Translations under genes and position numbers: made by a program | Part shown: piece by piece, positions 17,477 to 27,247 of the stretch | Numbering within the stretch: the first letter of the stretch is position 1 | Layout: each line of letters begins with the position of its first letter | Origin: Phenylobacterium zucineum HLK1 | GTDB lineage: Bacteria > Pseudomonadota > Alphaproteobacteria > Caulobacterales > Caulobacteraceae | Assembly (NCBI RefSeq): GCF_000017265.1 | Contig: NC_011144.1 | Location: forward strand, 3,932,256-3,996,255 | Direction: 5' to 3' | Length of the DNA stretch: 64,000 nt | Notes under the pieces: generated by a model | Told to the model about the DNA's origin: nothing | The model's database searches: none | What the model saw: only the letters and a program-made list of their open reading frames with translations

Positions 17477-18943
17477 TTATCTGCGCCGTTTCACCCCGCC
17501 CAGGACGCCGCGCATGATTTCGCGGCCGATCTGGTTGCCGATGGTGCGCAGCATCGAGGTGGCGAAGGCCTTGCCCATGGTCTCGAACTCGGACGGCTTC
17601 TCGCGCGGCGCGGCGCAGGGCTTCTCGGCCTTCGGCTCGGGCGCCGGCTCCGGCGCGGCGGCGGTGGCGGCGGTCTTGGCCTGCAGCATTTCGTAGGCGC
17701 TCTCGCGATCGCGGACCTGGTCGTAGAGGCCCCGCACTGGGCTTCCCGCCATCGCCTGCGCCCGCTCGGCCGGGGTGAGGGGCCCGAGCCGCGACGCCGG
17801 CGGGCGGACCAGGGTCTTCTGCACCACCGTGGGCGCGCCCTTCTCGTCCAGCACCGAGACCAGCGCCTCGCCGACGCCCGGGTGCTGGATGGTCTCGGCC
17901 GTGTCGAAGGCGGGATTGGTGCGGAAGCTGCCGGCGGTCGCCTTCAGCCCCTTCTGCTCGACGGGCGTGTAGGCGCGCAGGGCGTGCTGGATGCGGTTGC
18001 CGAGCTGGCCCAGCACGGTGTCGGGGATGTCGGCCGGGTTCTGGGTGACGAAATAGACGCCGACGCCCTTCGAGCGGATCAGGCGGACGACCTGCTCCAC
18101 CTTCTCCAGCAGGGCCTTGGGGGCGTCGCGGAAGAGGAGGTGCGCCTCGTCGAAGAAGAACGCCAGCCTGGGCTTCTCCGGGTCGCCCACCTCGGGCAGC
18201 TCCTCGAACAGCTCGCTCATCAGCCACAGGAGGAAGGTCGCGTAGAGCCGGGGGTTCGAGATCAGCCGTTCGCCCGCCAGGATGTTGACGTAGCCGCGCC
18301 CCGCGCCGTCGGTGCGCATCAGGTCCGAGAGCGACAGCGCCGGCTCGCCGAACAGGTTGGCCCCGCCCTGGTCCTCCAGCATCAGGAGCTTGCGCTGGAT
18401 GGTGGCGACGGTGGCCGGCGAGATGTTGCCGAAGCGGGCCGAGAGGGCCTTGGCGTTGTCGGCCGCATAGGCCAGCGCCGCCTGCAGGTCCTTCAGGTCG
18501 AGGAGCAGCAGGCCCTCCTCGTCGGCGGCGCGGAACACCACCGTCAGCACGCCCTCCTGCACCTCGTTCAGCTCCAGCATCCGCGAGAGCAGCAGGGGCC
18601 CCATCTCCGAGACGGTCGTGCGGACCGGATGGCCCGCCTCGCCGAACAGGTCCCAGAACACCACCGGCGCGGCGGCCGGCGTCAGCTCCAGGCCCATGAT
18701 GCGGGCGCGCTCCAGGAACTTCTCGTTCGGCTGGCCGGGCGCGGCGATGCCCGACAGGTCGCCCTTCACGTCGGCGGCGAACACCGGGACGCCGGCGTCG
18801 GACAGCCCCTGGGCCAGGATCTGCAGGGTCACGGTCTTGCCGGTGCCGGTCGCGCCGGCCACCAGGCCGTGGCGGTTGGCGCGGTCGAGCCGCAGCACCT
18901 CGGCATGGTCCGACCAGCCGATCAGCACGCCCTCGCCCGTCAT
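17477..18943 (-). CDS. HerA-like (DUF853) ATPase
   Basis: A 488-aa P-loop ATPase with HLVAG-type Walker A GATGTGKTVTLQ near residue 30, Walker B LAFFFDEAHLLF near 265, and the helicase_HerA C-terminal pattern VYFVTQNPADIPDTVLGQLGNRIQHALRAYTP. The C-terminal third holds an Ala/Pro/Glu-rich linker and a basic tail GVLGGVKRRR. DUF853 proteins are related to the DNA translocases HerA and FtsK, but their role is not settled. The frame is open far upstream. ATG 18943 is preferred for its GGAGG site and because conserved sequence starts there. Confidence 0.9.
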   Translation of the reverse strand: MTGEGVLIGWSDHAEVLRLDRANRHGLVAGATGTGKTVTLQILAQGLSDAGVPVFAADVKGDLSGIAAPGQPNEKFLERARIMGLELTPAAAPVVFWDLFGEAGHPVRTTVSEMGPLLLSRMLELNEVQEGVLTVVFRAADEEGLLLLDLKDLQAALAYAADNAKALSARFGNISPATVATIQRKLLMLEDQGGANLFGEPALSLSDLMRTDGAGRGYVNILAGERLISNPRLYATFLLWLMSELFEELPEVGDPEKPRLAFFFDEAHLLFRDAPKALLEKVEQVVRLIRSKGVGVYFVTQNPADIPDTVLGQLGNRIQHALRAYTPVEQKGLKATAGSFRTNPAFDTAETIQHPGVGEALVSVLDEKGAPTVVQKTLVRPPASRLGPLTPAERAQAMAGSPVRGLYDQVRDRESAYEMLQAKTAATAAAPEPAPEPKAEKPCAAPREKPSEFETMGKAFATSMLRTIGNQIGREIMRGVLGGVKRRR

Positions 18944-19130
18944 GAAGCCTCCGTCGCCGAGCACCGAAACATCCCCGCAGGCTAGCCGCGGGCCGCCGCT
19001 CCCGCCAGGGAGAACGATGATTCCCCAAGTTTCTGGCATTAAGGGCAAAATAACTCCCCAATCGCCAGGATGTGGGGTAGAGGAGGCCCGAGTTGACGGC
19101 GGCGTCCCCGCTGTAGAGTGTCGATCCGCA

Positions 19131-20285
19131 ATGCCCGCCCCCGCCGCCGACACGGTCTCCCGCAACGCCCTGGTGATCCTGGCGGTGATCGCGGGTGGGG
19201 CGGTGCTCCACTGGCTCTCCAACATCCTGACGCCGCTGGCGCTGGCCATGTTCCTGGCGGTGATGATCGACGGCTTCGCGCGGGTGCTGCAGCACCGGCT
19301 GCCGGGGGTCTCGCGGCGGGCGGCGACGCCGCTGGCGGTCGTGCTGTCGGTGGCGATCTTCGGCGGCGCGGCGTTCTTCGTGGCCGACAACGCCGCCAGC
19401 TTCGGCGCCCAGCTCGTCACCTATACGCCCAAGCTGAACGGCCTGATCGCGCGGTTCGCCGGCATGGTGGGCATGGACGTGCCCCCGACGGTCACCGAAC
19501 TGCTGCGCCAGCTCGACCCGGCCCGCTACCTCGGCCAGATCGCCCGCGGGCTGCAGGACTTCGTCTCCACCGCCGCCTTCGTGCTGGTCTACCTGGGCTT
19601 CATCCTGGCCTCGCGCCACGGCTGGGAACGCAAGACCGTCAGCCTGTTCCCCACGCGCGACGAGCGCCAGGAGGCGGTGAACGCCTTCCTGCGCATCCGC
19701 AACGGGGTCGAGCAGTACCTGTGGGTCCAGACGGTGACCGGCCTGATGATCGCCGTCGCCTCGTGGATCGTCATGGCCGCGGTCGGCCTCGACAACGCGG
19801 TCTTCTGGGCGATCCTGATCTTCATCGCCTCGTACATCCCGGTGGTGGGCGGCATCGTCGCGGTGGCCGCCCCGCCAATCTTCGCCCTGCTGCAGTTCGA
19901 CACCCTCTGGCAGGCGATCGTGCTGCTGGCCGTGCTGCAGGGCGTGACCATGTTCGTCGGCAATGTGGTGCAGCCCCGGATGCAGGGCCGCAGCCTGAAC
20001 ATGGACCCGATCGTCCTCCTCCTGGCGCTCGCCTTCTGGACGGTGATCTGGGGCCTCGCCGGCGCCTTCCTGTCCACGCCGCTGACCGTGATGCTGATGG
20101 TGATCCTCGCCCAGTTCAAGGGCACGCACTGGATCGCCGTCCTGCTGTCGGACGACGGCGACCCCGACGACCTGAGGAACAAGAATCCCGCCGAACCTCC
20201 CGATACGCCGCCCGAAAAGCCACCGGCGAAATCCGGCGGCCGCCGCTCCACGAAACGTTCCAGTGACCAGGGTCTTAAATCGTGA
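19131..20285 (+). CDS. AI-2E/PerM family membrane transporter
   Basis: A 384-aa protein with about seven or eight transmembrane helices in the AI-2E transporter (PerM/TqsA) pattern. It has an early pair of helices, a long periplasmic/cytoplasmic middle domain (about 85-200), and conserved YIPVVGGIVAVAAPPIFALLQF and NVVQPRMQGRSLNMDPIVLLLALAFW. A charged Pro/Lys-rich tail follows. The substrate is unknown; relatives export signal molecules or act as Na+/H+ antiporters. It is divergent from the HerA-like gene. Confidence 0.9.
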   Translation: MPAPAADTVSRNALVILAVIAGGAVLHWLSNILTPLALAMFLAVMIDGFARVLQHRLPGVSRRAATPLAVVLSVAIFGGAAFFVADNAASFGAQLVTYTPKLNGLIARFAGMVGMDVPPTVTELLRQLDPARYLGQIARGLQDFVSTAAFVLVYLGFILASRHGWERKTVSLFPTRDERQEAVNAFLRIRNGVEQYLWVQTVTGLMIAVASWIVMAAVGLDNAVFWAILIFIASYIPVVGGIVAVAAPPIFALLQFDTLWQAIVLLAVLQGVTMFVGNVVQPRMQGRSLNMDPIVLLLALAFWTVIWGLAGAFLSTPLTVMLMVILAQFKGTHWIAVLLSDDGDPDDLRNKNPAEPPDTPPEKPPAKSGGRRSTKRSSDQGLKS

Positions 20286-20407
20286 CTGTGCGCTTCCTAT
20301 CTAAGGTGAGCCGGACCGCAATCCCGTCCGGCAGGTGCGTCCGCTCCCCAACCCCGCGGGCGCAGCGAGCACCCCGCGTTCCGTCGCCCCCCCACGACGG
20401 GACCACG

Positions 20408-20435
20408 CGCCGCCGGACTCTCTCCTCCGGCGGCG
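20408..20435 (+). promoter_or_regulatory. 10-bp-stem hairpin before gdhZ
   Basis: CGCCGCCGGA, an 8-base loop, then TCCGGCGGCG. It lies 23 bases before the gdhZ start codon, immediately upstream of the ribosome site, so it would form in the 5' leader. It may be a weak terminator/attenuator or a translation-control hairpin. Confidence 0.5.
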
Positions 20436-20457
20436 TTCTCGCGTGGGGGATCGCGCG

Positions 20458-23400
20458 ATGAACCGCTCCATCGACAAGACCCCCGCCGCCTCTTCGGGCA
20501 AATCCCCCGCCAAGTCTTCCGGCAAGTCCTCCGGCGCCGCCCTCGTGCGCGCGGTCATGGACGCCATCGGCGAGCCGGCCGCCAAGCCGTTCGCCGCCCA
20601 GGCCGCCGCCGACGCGGCCGCCGACGAGCTGCCCGAGCTCTCCGCCGCGGACCTCGCCGCCAACCTGGCCGACTTCTGGCGCTTCGCCGAGCGCCGCCGC
20701 GGCCGCGGCCCGCAGATCCGCATCGCCCCGGTGATCGGCGCCCACGCCGGCGGCCTCGACCGGCTGGAGATCGTCCAGGACGACGCCCCCTTCCTCGTGG
20801 ATTCGGTGATGGGCGAGATCGCCGACCAGGGGCTGTCGGTGCGCGCCATGTTCCACCCGCTGGTCGAGGTGGCCCGCGACCGCGCCGGCGTGCGCGGCGA
20901 GACCGGGACCCCCCGGCGCGAGTCGATGATCCAGGTGATCCTGGAGCCCATCGGCGCCGACCGCGAGCAGATGCTGCTCGACGGCGTGAAGGCGACCCTG
21001 CAGGACGCCCGCGCCGCGGTGGACGACTTCCCCGAGATGCTGGCGATGATGGGCCGCACGGTCGCCGAGCTGGAGGGTTCGGGCCGCGCCACCGAGGAGG
21101 AGGTCGCCTTCCTCTCCTGGCTGCACGCCGAGCACTTCGTTTTCCTGGGCGCCCGCGCCTACGAGTACCCGCGCCTTAAGAACGGCGACTACGCCGCCGC
21201 CGAGCCGCTCTATCAGCCCACCGACGGCCTGGGCGTGCTGCGCGATCCGGCCCGCACGGTGCTGCGCCGCGCGCACGAGCCGGCGCTGCTGATGGGCCAG
21301 GTGAAGGACCGCCTCGTCACCGACCCGGCGGTCACCGTCGCCAAGTCGAACGTCAGGAGCCGCGTCCACCGCCGGGCCTACATGGACTACGTGGGGGTCA
21401 AGCGGTACGGCGAGGACGGCCGGCCCAGCGGCGAGGTCCGCTTCGTGGGGCTGTTCACCGCCGAGGCCTACGACCAGCCGGCCAGCGCCGTGCCGCTGAT
21501 CCGCGCCAAGACCGCCCGCGTGCTGCAGCGCGCCGGCGCGGCGCCCGGCAGCCACAACGAGAAGCGCCTGCGGAACATCGTCGAGAACCATCCGCGCGAC
21601 GAGCTCTTCCAGGCCACCGAGGACCAGCTGCTGGCCCAGGCGCTGGGCATCCTGCACCTCTACGACCGGCCGCGCGTGCGGCTGTTCGAGCGGCGCGACC
21701 CGTTCGACCGGTTCGCCTCGGTGCTGCTGTTCGTGCCGCGGGACCGCTACGATTCCGACATCCGCCGCCGGGCGGGCGAGATCCTCGCGCAGGCCTACGG
21801 CGGCCGGGTCTCGGCGTTCTATCCGAGCTTCTCCGAGACCCCGCTCGCGCGGGTGCACTACATCATCGGCGTCGCGCCCGGGCAGCATCCCTGGCCCGAC
21901 CTGCGCAAGGTCGAGGCGGCCATCGCCGAGGCCGCGCGGACCTGGGAGGACCGCTTCGAGGCCGCCGTGCGCGCCAGCGGCCGCACGCCCGAGCAGGTGG
22001 CCGAGACCGTCGCCGCCTACCGCGAGGCGTTCCCCGCCGGCTACCGCGACCGCTTCGACGCCGCCGAGGCGCTTCAGGACGTGGCGGCCATCGAGGGCTT
22101 CGAGGCCGGCCAGCCGATCCGCGTGCGGGCCTACCGTACGCCGTCCGACAACGCCCTGCAGTTCCGCTTCAAGCTCTATCGCTGCGGCGAGCCGGCCCAT
22201 CTGGCCGACGTGCTGCCGATCCTGGAGAACATGGGCCTGAAGGCGGTCGCCGAGGCCGGCTTCCCGATCAGCCGCGAGGGCAAGGCGCCGGTCTGGATCC
22301 ACGACTTCGAGCTCGAGGACCCCCGCGGCGAGAACCTGGTGTTCGCCGAGGTGAAGGAGGCGTTCGAGGCCGCGGTGGTCGCCGTCTGGAGCGGCCTGAC
22401 CGAGAACGACGGCTTCAACCGCCTGGTGCTGGAGCTGTCGATCCCGTGGCGCGACGCGGCCCTGGTCCGCGCGCTGGCCCGCTACCGCCAGCAGTCGGGC
22501 CTGGATCCCAGCCAGCGCGTGCAGGAGCAGGCGCTGTCGAACCATCCGGGCGTCGCCCGCCTGATCCTCGACCTGTTCCGCATCCGCTTCGACCCGGCGA
22601 TCAGCGCCGGCCTGGCCGAGCGCAAACGGCAGGCCGATGCGGTGATGGCCGAGATCGTCGGCGCCCTGCAGGCCGTTGAGAGCCTGGACGACGACCGGGT
22701 CCTGCGCCGCCTGGCCCTGCTGGTGCAGGCGATCCAGCGGACCAACTTCTACCAGCCGGGCCCCGACGGGCGACCCAAGCCCTACATCTCGTTCAAGGTG
22801 GCGAGCGGCGAGCTGGCGGACCTGCCGGCCCCCAAGCCGTTCCGCGAGATCTTCGTCTGGTCGACAGTGGTCGAAGGCGTGCACCTGCGCTTCGGGCCGG
22901 TGGCCCGCGGCGGCCTGCGCTGGTCGGACCGCCGCGACGACTTCCGCACCGAGGTGCTGGGCCTGGTGAAGGCCCAGCAGGTGAAGAACGCCGTCATCGT
23001 GCCGGTGGGCTCGAAGGGCGGCTTCTATCCCAAGCAGCTGCCGAAGGGCGGGGCGCCCGACGCCGTGCGCGCCGAGGGCATCCGCGCCTACCGCACCTTC
23101 CTGTCGGGGATGCTCGACATCACCGACAACCTGACGCCGGACGGCGCCGTCCAGCATCCCGCCGGCGTCGTGCCGCACGACGGGGACGACCCCTATCTGG
23201 TGGTCGCCGCCGACAAGGGCACGGCCACGTTCTCCGACATCGCCAACGGCCTGGCCGAAGAGTACGGCTTCTGGCTGGGCGACGCCTTCGCCTCGGGCGG
23301 CTCGGCGGGCTACGATCACAAGGCCATGGGCATCACCGCCCGCGGCGCGTGGGAGGCGGTGAAGCGCCACTTCCGCGAGCTGGGCAAGGACATCCAGTCC

Positions 23401-25365
23401 GAGCCCTTCACCGTGGTCGGCTGCGGCGACATGAGCGGCGACGTGTTCGGCAACGGCATGCTGCTCAGCCGGCAGATCCGGCTGCAGGCCGCCTTCGACC
23501 ACCGGCACATCTTCCTCGATCCCGATCCGGACCCGGCGGTGAGCTACGCCGAGCGCGAGCGGCTGTTCGCCCTGCCGCGCTCGTCCTGGGACGACTACGA
23601 CCGGAAGAAGATCTCCAAGGGCGGCGGCGTCTTCGCCCGCAGCCTGAAGGAGATCCCGCTGACCCCCGAGGTCCGCGCCATGCTGGACGTCACGGCCGAG
23701 ACCCTGCCGCCGGCCGAGCTGATCAGCGCGATCCTCAAGGCCCCGGCCGAGCTGCTCTACCTGGGCGGCATCGGCACCTATGTGAAGGCGAAGGCCGAGG
23801 CCAACACCGAGGTCGGCGACAAGGCCAACGACCCGGTCCGGGTCAACGGCGCCGACCTGCGGGTCAGGGTGGTGGGCGAGGGGGCCAACCTCGGGCTCAC
23901 CCAGGCCGGCCGCATCGAGTTCGCCCAGAAGGGGAACGCCGGGGCTGGCGGGCGGGTGAACACCGACGCCATCGACAATTCCGCGGGCGTCGATTCCTCG
24001 GACCACGAGGTGAACATCAAGATCGCCACGGGGATGCTGGAGCGGACGGGCGAGCTGACCCGCAAGCGCCGCGACGCCCTGCTGCGCTCGATGATCGACG
24101 ACGTGGCGGCCCACGTCCTGGCCCACAACTACGACCAGACCCTGGCGCTCTCGCTGCTGGAGATGGACACGGTCGGCGAGCTCGAGCCGCACGCCCGCTT
24201 CATGAGCGACCTGGAGGCCAAGGGCCGGCTCGACCGCGCCGTCGAGGGCCTGCCCGACGCCCTGGCGATCTCCGAGCGGCTGCAGGCCGGCCGGGGCCTG
24301 ACCCGGCCCGAGCTGGCGGTGCTGCTGGCCTACGGCAAGCTCGAGCTGAAGCGCGAGATCGTCGCCACCGAGGCGCCGGACGACCCCTGGTTCGAGCAGC
24401 GGCTGGAGGCCTATTTCCCCAAGCCCCTGCGCAAGTGGAAGGACGCCATCCGCCGCCACCGGCTGCGGCGGGACATCATCGCCACGGTCGCGGCCAACGA
24501 CATGATCAACCGCTGCGGCCCGAGCTTCCCCTCGCGGATGATGGCCGCCGCCGGCTGCGACGTCGTCGCGCTGATGGCCGGCTACGAGGCGGCCAAGGTG
24601 GTGCTCGACTTCGAGACCCGCTGGGAGGCCGTGCGCGCCCTCGACCTGCAGATCCCCGCGCCGGCGCAGCTCGCGCTGTTCCGCCGGCTGGTGGCCTCGC
24701 TGCGCGGGGCGACCTTCTGGCTGGCCCGCCGGGCCGCGCGCGAGGGGCTGGACGTGGCCGAGCTGACCGCCCGCTATGCGCCGGGCTTCAAGAGCCTGGA
24801 CCGGCTGACGCCGCAGATCCTCTCGCCCGTCGAACGGGCGGCGACCGACGCGCGAGCCGGGCAGCTGGTCGCGGCCGGGGCCCCCGAGGCGATCGCCGCC
24901 GATGTGGCGGCCACCGGCCCGCTGACCGTGACCGCCGACCTCGTGGACCTGGCCGAGGCCTCGAGCTGGCCGCTGCCGAACGTGGCGCGCCTGTACTACG
25001 CCGCCGGCGAGGCCTTCGCCTTCGACCGGCTGCGGTCGGCCGCAGGCGAGTTCCGCGCCGGCGACCTCTTCGAGCGGACGGCCCTGCGCCGGCTGATCGA
25101 GGACCTGCTGGCCGAACAGGCGCAGCTCGCCCGGGCGATCATGGCCTTCGCAGGCTCGGCGCAGGCCGGCGCCGACGCCGAGCAAGCCCGGGCGGCCGTC
25201 GCCTCCTGGGCCGAGCTGCGGCGCGACCAGGTGCTGGCCGCCACGCGCACGGTGGACGAGATCGAGGCCGCCGGCGGCGCCTGGACGTTCGCCAAACTGA
25301 CCATCGCCAACGCCGCCCTGCGCGAGCTGGCGCAGGAAGCCGCGAGCGGGCGGAAGCGGCGGTAG
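20458..25365 (+). CDS. gdhZ: Large NAD-dependent glutamate dehydrogenase (GDH-180 type)
   Basis: A 1635-aa protein, the size of the 180-kDa class that oxidises glutamate to 2-oxoglutarate with NAD. The first 700 residues carry the N-terminal regulatory domains. The catalytic core near 820-1250 includes GPVARGGLRWSDRRDDFRTEVLGLVKAQ, the catalytic-lysine segment VPVGSKGGFYPKQ, and the dinucleotide-binding region VVGEGANLGLTQAGRIEF. In Caulobacter the orthologue GdhZ also binds FtsZ and links metabolism to division. GGGGGA precedes the ATG. I chose 20458 rather than the upstream in-frame codons because homologous sequence begins after it. Confidence 0.95.
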   Translation: MNRSIDKTPAASSGKSPAKSSGKSSGAALVRAVMDAIGEPAAKPFAAQAAADAAADELPELSAADLAANLADFWRFAERRRGRGPQIRIAPVIGAHAGGLDRLEIVQDDAPFLVDSVMGEIADQGLSVRAMFHPLVEVARDRAGVRGETGTPRRESMIQVILEPIGADREQMLLDGVKATLQDARAAVDDFPEMLAMMGRTVAELEGSGRATEEEVAFLSWLHAEHFVFLGARAYEYPRLKNGDYAAAEPLYQPTDGLGVLRDPARTVLRRAHEPALLMGQVKDRLVTDPAVTVAKSNVRSRVHRRAYMDYVGVKRYGEDGRPSGEVRFVGLFTAEAYDQPASAVPLIRAKTARVLQRAGAAPGSHNEKRLRNIVENHPRDELFQATEDQLLAQALGILHLYDRPRVRLFERRDPFDRFASVLLFVPRDRYDSDIRRRAGEILAQAYGGRVSAFYPSFSETPLARVHYIIGVAPGQHPWPDLRKVEAAIAEAARTWEDRFEAAVRASGRTPEQVAETVAAYREAFPAGYRDRFDAAEALQDVAAIEGFEAGQPIRVRAYRTPSDNALQFRFKLYRCGEPAHLADVLPILENMGLKAVAEAGFPISREGKAPVWIHDFELEDPRGENLVFAEVKEAFEAAVVAVWSGLTENDGFNRLVLELSIPWRDAALVRALARYRQQSGLDPSQRVQEQALSNHPGVARLILDLFRIRFDPAISAGLAERKRQADAVMAEIVGALQAVESLDDDRVLRRLALLVQAIQRTNFYQPGPDGRPKPYISFKVASGELADLPAPKPFREIFVWSTVVEGVHLRFGPVARGGLRWSDRRDDFRTEVLGLVKAQQVKNAVIVPVGSKGGFYPKQLPKGGAPDAVRAEGIRAYRTFLSGMLDITDNLTPDGAVQHPAGVVPHDGDDPYLVVAADKGTATFSDIANGLAEEYGFWLGDAFASGGSAGYDHKAMGITARGAWEAVKRHFRELGKDIQSEPFTVVGCGDMSGDVFGNGMLLSRQIRLQAAFDHRHIFLDPDPDPAVSYAERERLFALPRSSWDDYDRKKISKGGGVFARSLKEIPLTPEVRAMLDVTAETLPPAELISAILKAPAELLYLGGIGTYVKAKAEANTEVGDKANDPVRVNGADLRVRVVGEGANLGLTQAGRIEFAQKGNAGAGGRVNTDAIDNSAGVDSSDHEVNIKIATGMLERTGELTRKRRDALLRSMIDDVAAHVLAHNYDQTLALSLLEMDTVGELEPHARFMSDLEAKGRLDRAVEGLPDALAISERLQAGRGLTRPELAVLLAYGKLELKREIVATEAPDDPWFEQRLEAYFPKPLRKWKDAIRRHRLRRDIIATVAANDMINRCGPSFPSRMMAAAGCDVVALMAGYEAAKVVLDFETRWEAVRALDLQIPAPAQLALFRRLVASLRGATFWLARRAAREGLDVAELTARYAPGFKSLDRLTPQILSPVERAATDARAGQLVAAGAPEAIAADVAATGPLTVTADLVDLAEASSWPLPNVARLYYAAGEAFAFDRLRSAAGEFRAGDLFERTALRRLIEDLLAEQAQLARAIMAFAGSAQAGADAEQARAAVASWAELRRDQVLAATRTVDEIEAAGGAWTFAKLTIANAALRELAQEAASGRKRR

Positions 25366-25373
25366 CCGCGCTT

Positions 25374-25525
25374 CCTTCTCCCCTTGCGGGAGAAGGTGGC
25401 CTGCGCAGCAGGTCGGATGAGGGGTTTCTCCAGCCCGGCCGGAGCAAGAGGGGTCATGCGGACAGACCGCGCGACCCCTCATCCGTAAGCCTGCGGCTGA
25501 CACCTTCTCCCTCAAGGGGAGAAGG
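25374..25525. repeat. Dispersed intergenic inverted-repeat element
   Basis: About 152 bp between convergent gdhZ and purH. The 25-bp outer arms (25374-25398 and 25501-25525) are inverted repeats with one mismatch, and each arm is itself a hairpin (TTCTCCCCTTGCGGGAGAA type). An inner pair, CGGATGAGGGGT and ACCCCTCATCCG, is also inverted. This is the style of REP/MITE-like units scattered in Caulobacterales genomes. It may serve as a bidirectional terminator. Confidence 0.85.
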
Positions 25526-25537
25526 CGCGCATCGGTT

Positions 25538-27130
25538 CTAGTGCCGGAAGACGCGCACGCCGGTGAAGACCATGGCGAGGCCGCGCTCGTCGGCGGCGGC
25601 GATGACCTTGTCGTCGCCGATCGAGCCGCCCGGCTGGATCACCGCGGTGCAGCCGGCGTCCGCCGCCTGGAGCAGGCCGTCGGGGAACGGGAAGAACGCC
25701 TCCGACGCGCAGGCCGAGCCGGTCAGGTCCAGGCCGAAGTCGGCGGCGCGCAAGGCGGCGATGCGGGCGCTGTCCTTGCGGTTCATCTGGCCGGCGCCGA
25801 CGCCGAGCGTCTGGCCGTCCTTCGCATAGACGATGGCGTTCGACTTCACGTGCTTGGCGATGGTGAAGGCGAACAGCATGTCGCGCACCTCGGCCTCGGT
25901 GGGCGCGCGCTTGGTCACCACCTTCAGGTCGGCGGGCGTCAGGCGGGCGGCGTCGCGGCCCTGCACCAGGAAGCCGCCCGAGACCGAGCGGAACACCTCG
26001 CCCGGCGCGGTCGGGTCGGGCAGGCCCTCGGTGACCAGCAGGCGGACGTTCTTCTTCTTGCGGAACAGGGCGACCGCGTCCTCGTCGGCGCCGGGGGCGA
26101 TCACCACCTCGGTGAAGATCTCCAGAACCTTCTCGGCGGTGGCGGCGTCGAGGCGCGTGTTGAGGGCGACGATCCCCCCGAAGGCGCTGGTCGGATCGCA
26201 GGCCAGCGCCCGCTCATAGGCCTCGCGCAGCGAGCCGCCGGTGGCCACGCCGCAGGGGTTGGCGTGCTTGATGATGGCGCAGGCCGGGCCCTTGCCGGGA
26301 TCGAACTCGGCGATCAGCTCGAAGGCCGCGTCGGTGTCGTTGATGTTGTTGTAGGACAGCTCCTTGCCCTGCAGCTGGGTCGCGGTGGCCACGCCGGTGC
26401 GCGGGTTCGGGAAGCGGTAGAAGGCGGCCGCCTGGTGCGGGTTCTCGCCGTAGCGCATGGTCTGGACCAGCTCGCCCGCGAAGGCGCGGCGGGCCGGCGC
26501 GGCCTCGCCCAGCTGGCCGGCGAACCACTGCGAGATGGCCGCATCGTAGGCGGCGGTGCGGGCGTAGGCGCGGGCGGCCAGGCGCTTCCTGAGGTCGAGC
26601 GAGGTGGCGCCGTCCTCGGCCATGCCGTCCACGACCTCCTGCATGTCGGCCGGCTCGGTGCAGATGGCGACGTAGCCGTGGTTCTTGGCCGCCGAGCGGA
26701 TCATCGCCGGCCCGCCGATGTCGATATTCTCGACGCAGGTCTCATAGTCGCCGCCGGCGGCGGCCGTCGCCTCGAACGGGTAGAGGTTCACGTAGACGAG
26801 GTCGATGGCGCCGATGCCGTGCGCCTCCATCGCCGCCTTGTGCTCGGGCGCGTCGCGCACGCCCAGCAGGCCGCCGTGCACGATCGGGTGCAGCGTCTTC
26901 ACCCGCCCGTCCATCATCTCGGGGAAGCCGGTCAGCTCGGAGATGTCCTTCACCGGCAGGCCGGCATCCGCGATCGCCTTGCGGGTGCCGCCGGTGGAGA
27001 CCAGCTCGACGCCCCGGTCCGCCAGCGCGCGGGCGAAGTCCACGAGGCCGGTCTTGTCCGAGACCGAGAGCAGGGCGCGGCGGACCTTCACGCGGTCCGG
27101 GGCGGGGGGAAAGTCGGGGGCGGCGGGCAC
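25538..27130 (-). CDS. purH: Bifunctional AICAR transformylase / IMP cyclohydrolase
   Basis: A 530-aa enzyme for the last two steps of IMP synthesis. The N-terminal MGS-like IMP cyclohydrolase domain (about 10-150) begins RRALLSVSDKTGLVDFARAL and has VSTGGT, DGRVKTLHP and ENIDIGGPAMIRSAAKN. The AICARFT domain contains LRYGENPHQ-like MRYGENPHQAAAF, the catalytic Lys-His IIKHANPCGVA, and SDAFFPFPD-like EAFFPFPD. The frame extends upstream, but GTG 27130 has AGGAG 6 bases before it and gives the usual length. A 14-bp palindrome lies just upstream. Confidence 0.96.
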   Translation of the reverse strand: MPAAPDFPPAPDRVKVRRALLSVSDKTGLVDFARALADRGVELVSTGGTRKAIADAGLPVKDISELTGFPEMMDGRVKTLHPIVHGGLLGVRDAPEHKAAMEAHGIGAIDLVYVNLYPFEATAAAGGDYETCVENIDIGGPAMIRSAAKNHGYVAICTEPADMQEVVDGMAEDGATSLDLRKRLAARAYARTAAYDAAISQWFAGQLGEAAPARRAFAGELVQTMRYGENPHQAAAFYRFPNPRTGVATATQLQGKELSYNNINDTDAAFELIAEFDPGKGPACAIIKHANPCGVATGGSLREAYERALACDPTSAFGGIVALNTRLDAATAEKVLEIFTEVVIAPGADEDAVALFRKKKNVRLLVTEGLPDPTAPGEVFRSVSGGFLVQGRDAARLTPADLKVVTKRAPTEAEVRDMLFAFTIAKHVKSNAIVYAKDGQTLGVGAGQMNRKDSARIAALRAADFGLDLTGSACASEAFFPFPDGLLQAADAGCTAVIQPGGSIGDDKVIAAADERGLAMVFTGVRVFRH

Positions 27131-27143
27131 GGCGGACTCCTGG

Positions 27144-27157
27144 CTTGAAGCTTCAAG
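27144..27157. promoter_or_regulatory. 14-bp perfect palindrome upstream of purH
   Basis: CTTGAAGCTTCAAG lies 14 bases before the purH start codon, next to the ribosome site. Its perfect symmetry suggests a dimeric repressor site or a leader hairpin, but no known regulator can be named from sequence. Confidence 0.45.
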
Positions 27158-27247
27158 AAGGGGGCCCAGGCGAGCGGCGTCTATCGCCCGCGCGCTCCCC
27201 GGTGGTCGCCCACCTTCATCGCCAGTCACGCGCGGATGGCGGGGGGA

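Noticed and set aside
20275..25515. A 1746-codon frame opposite gdhZ
   Set aside because: It mirrors the codon bias of gdhZ and has the typical antisense composition; no family features are seen.
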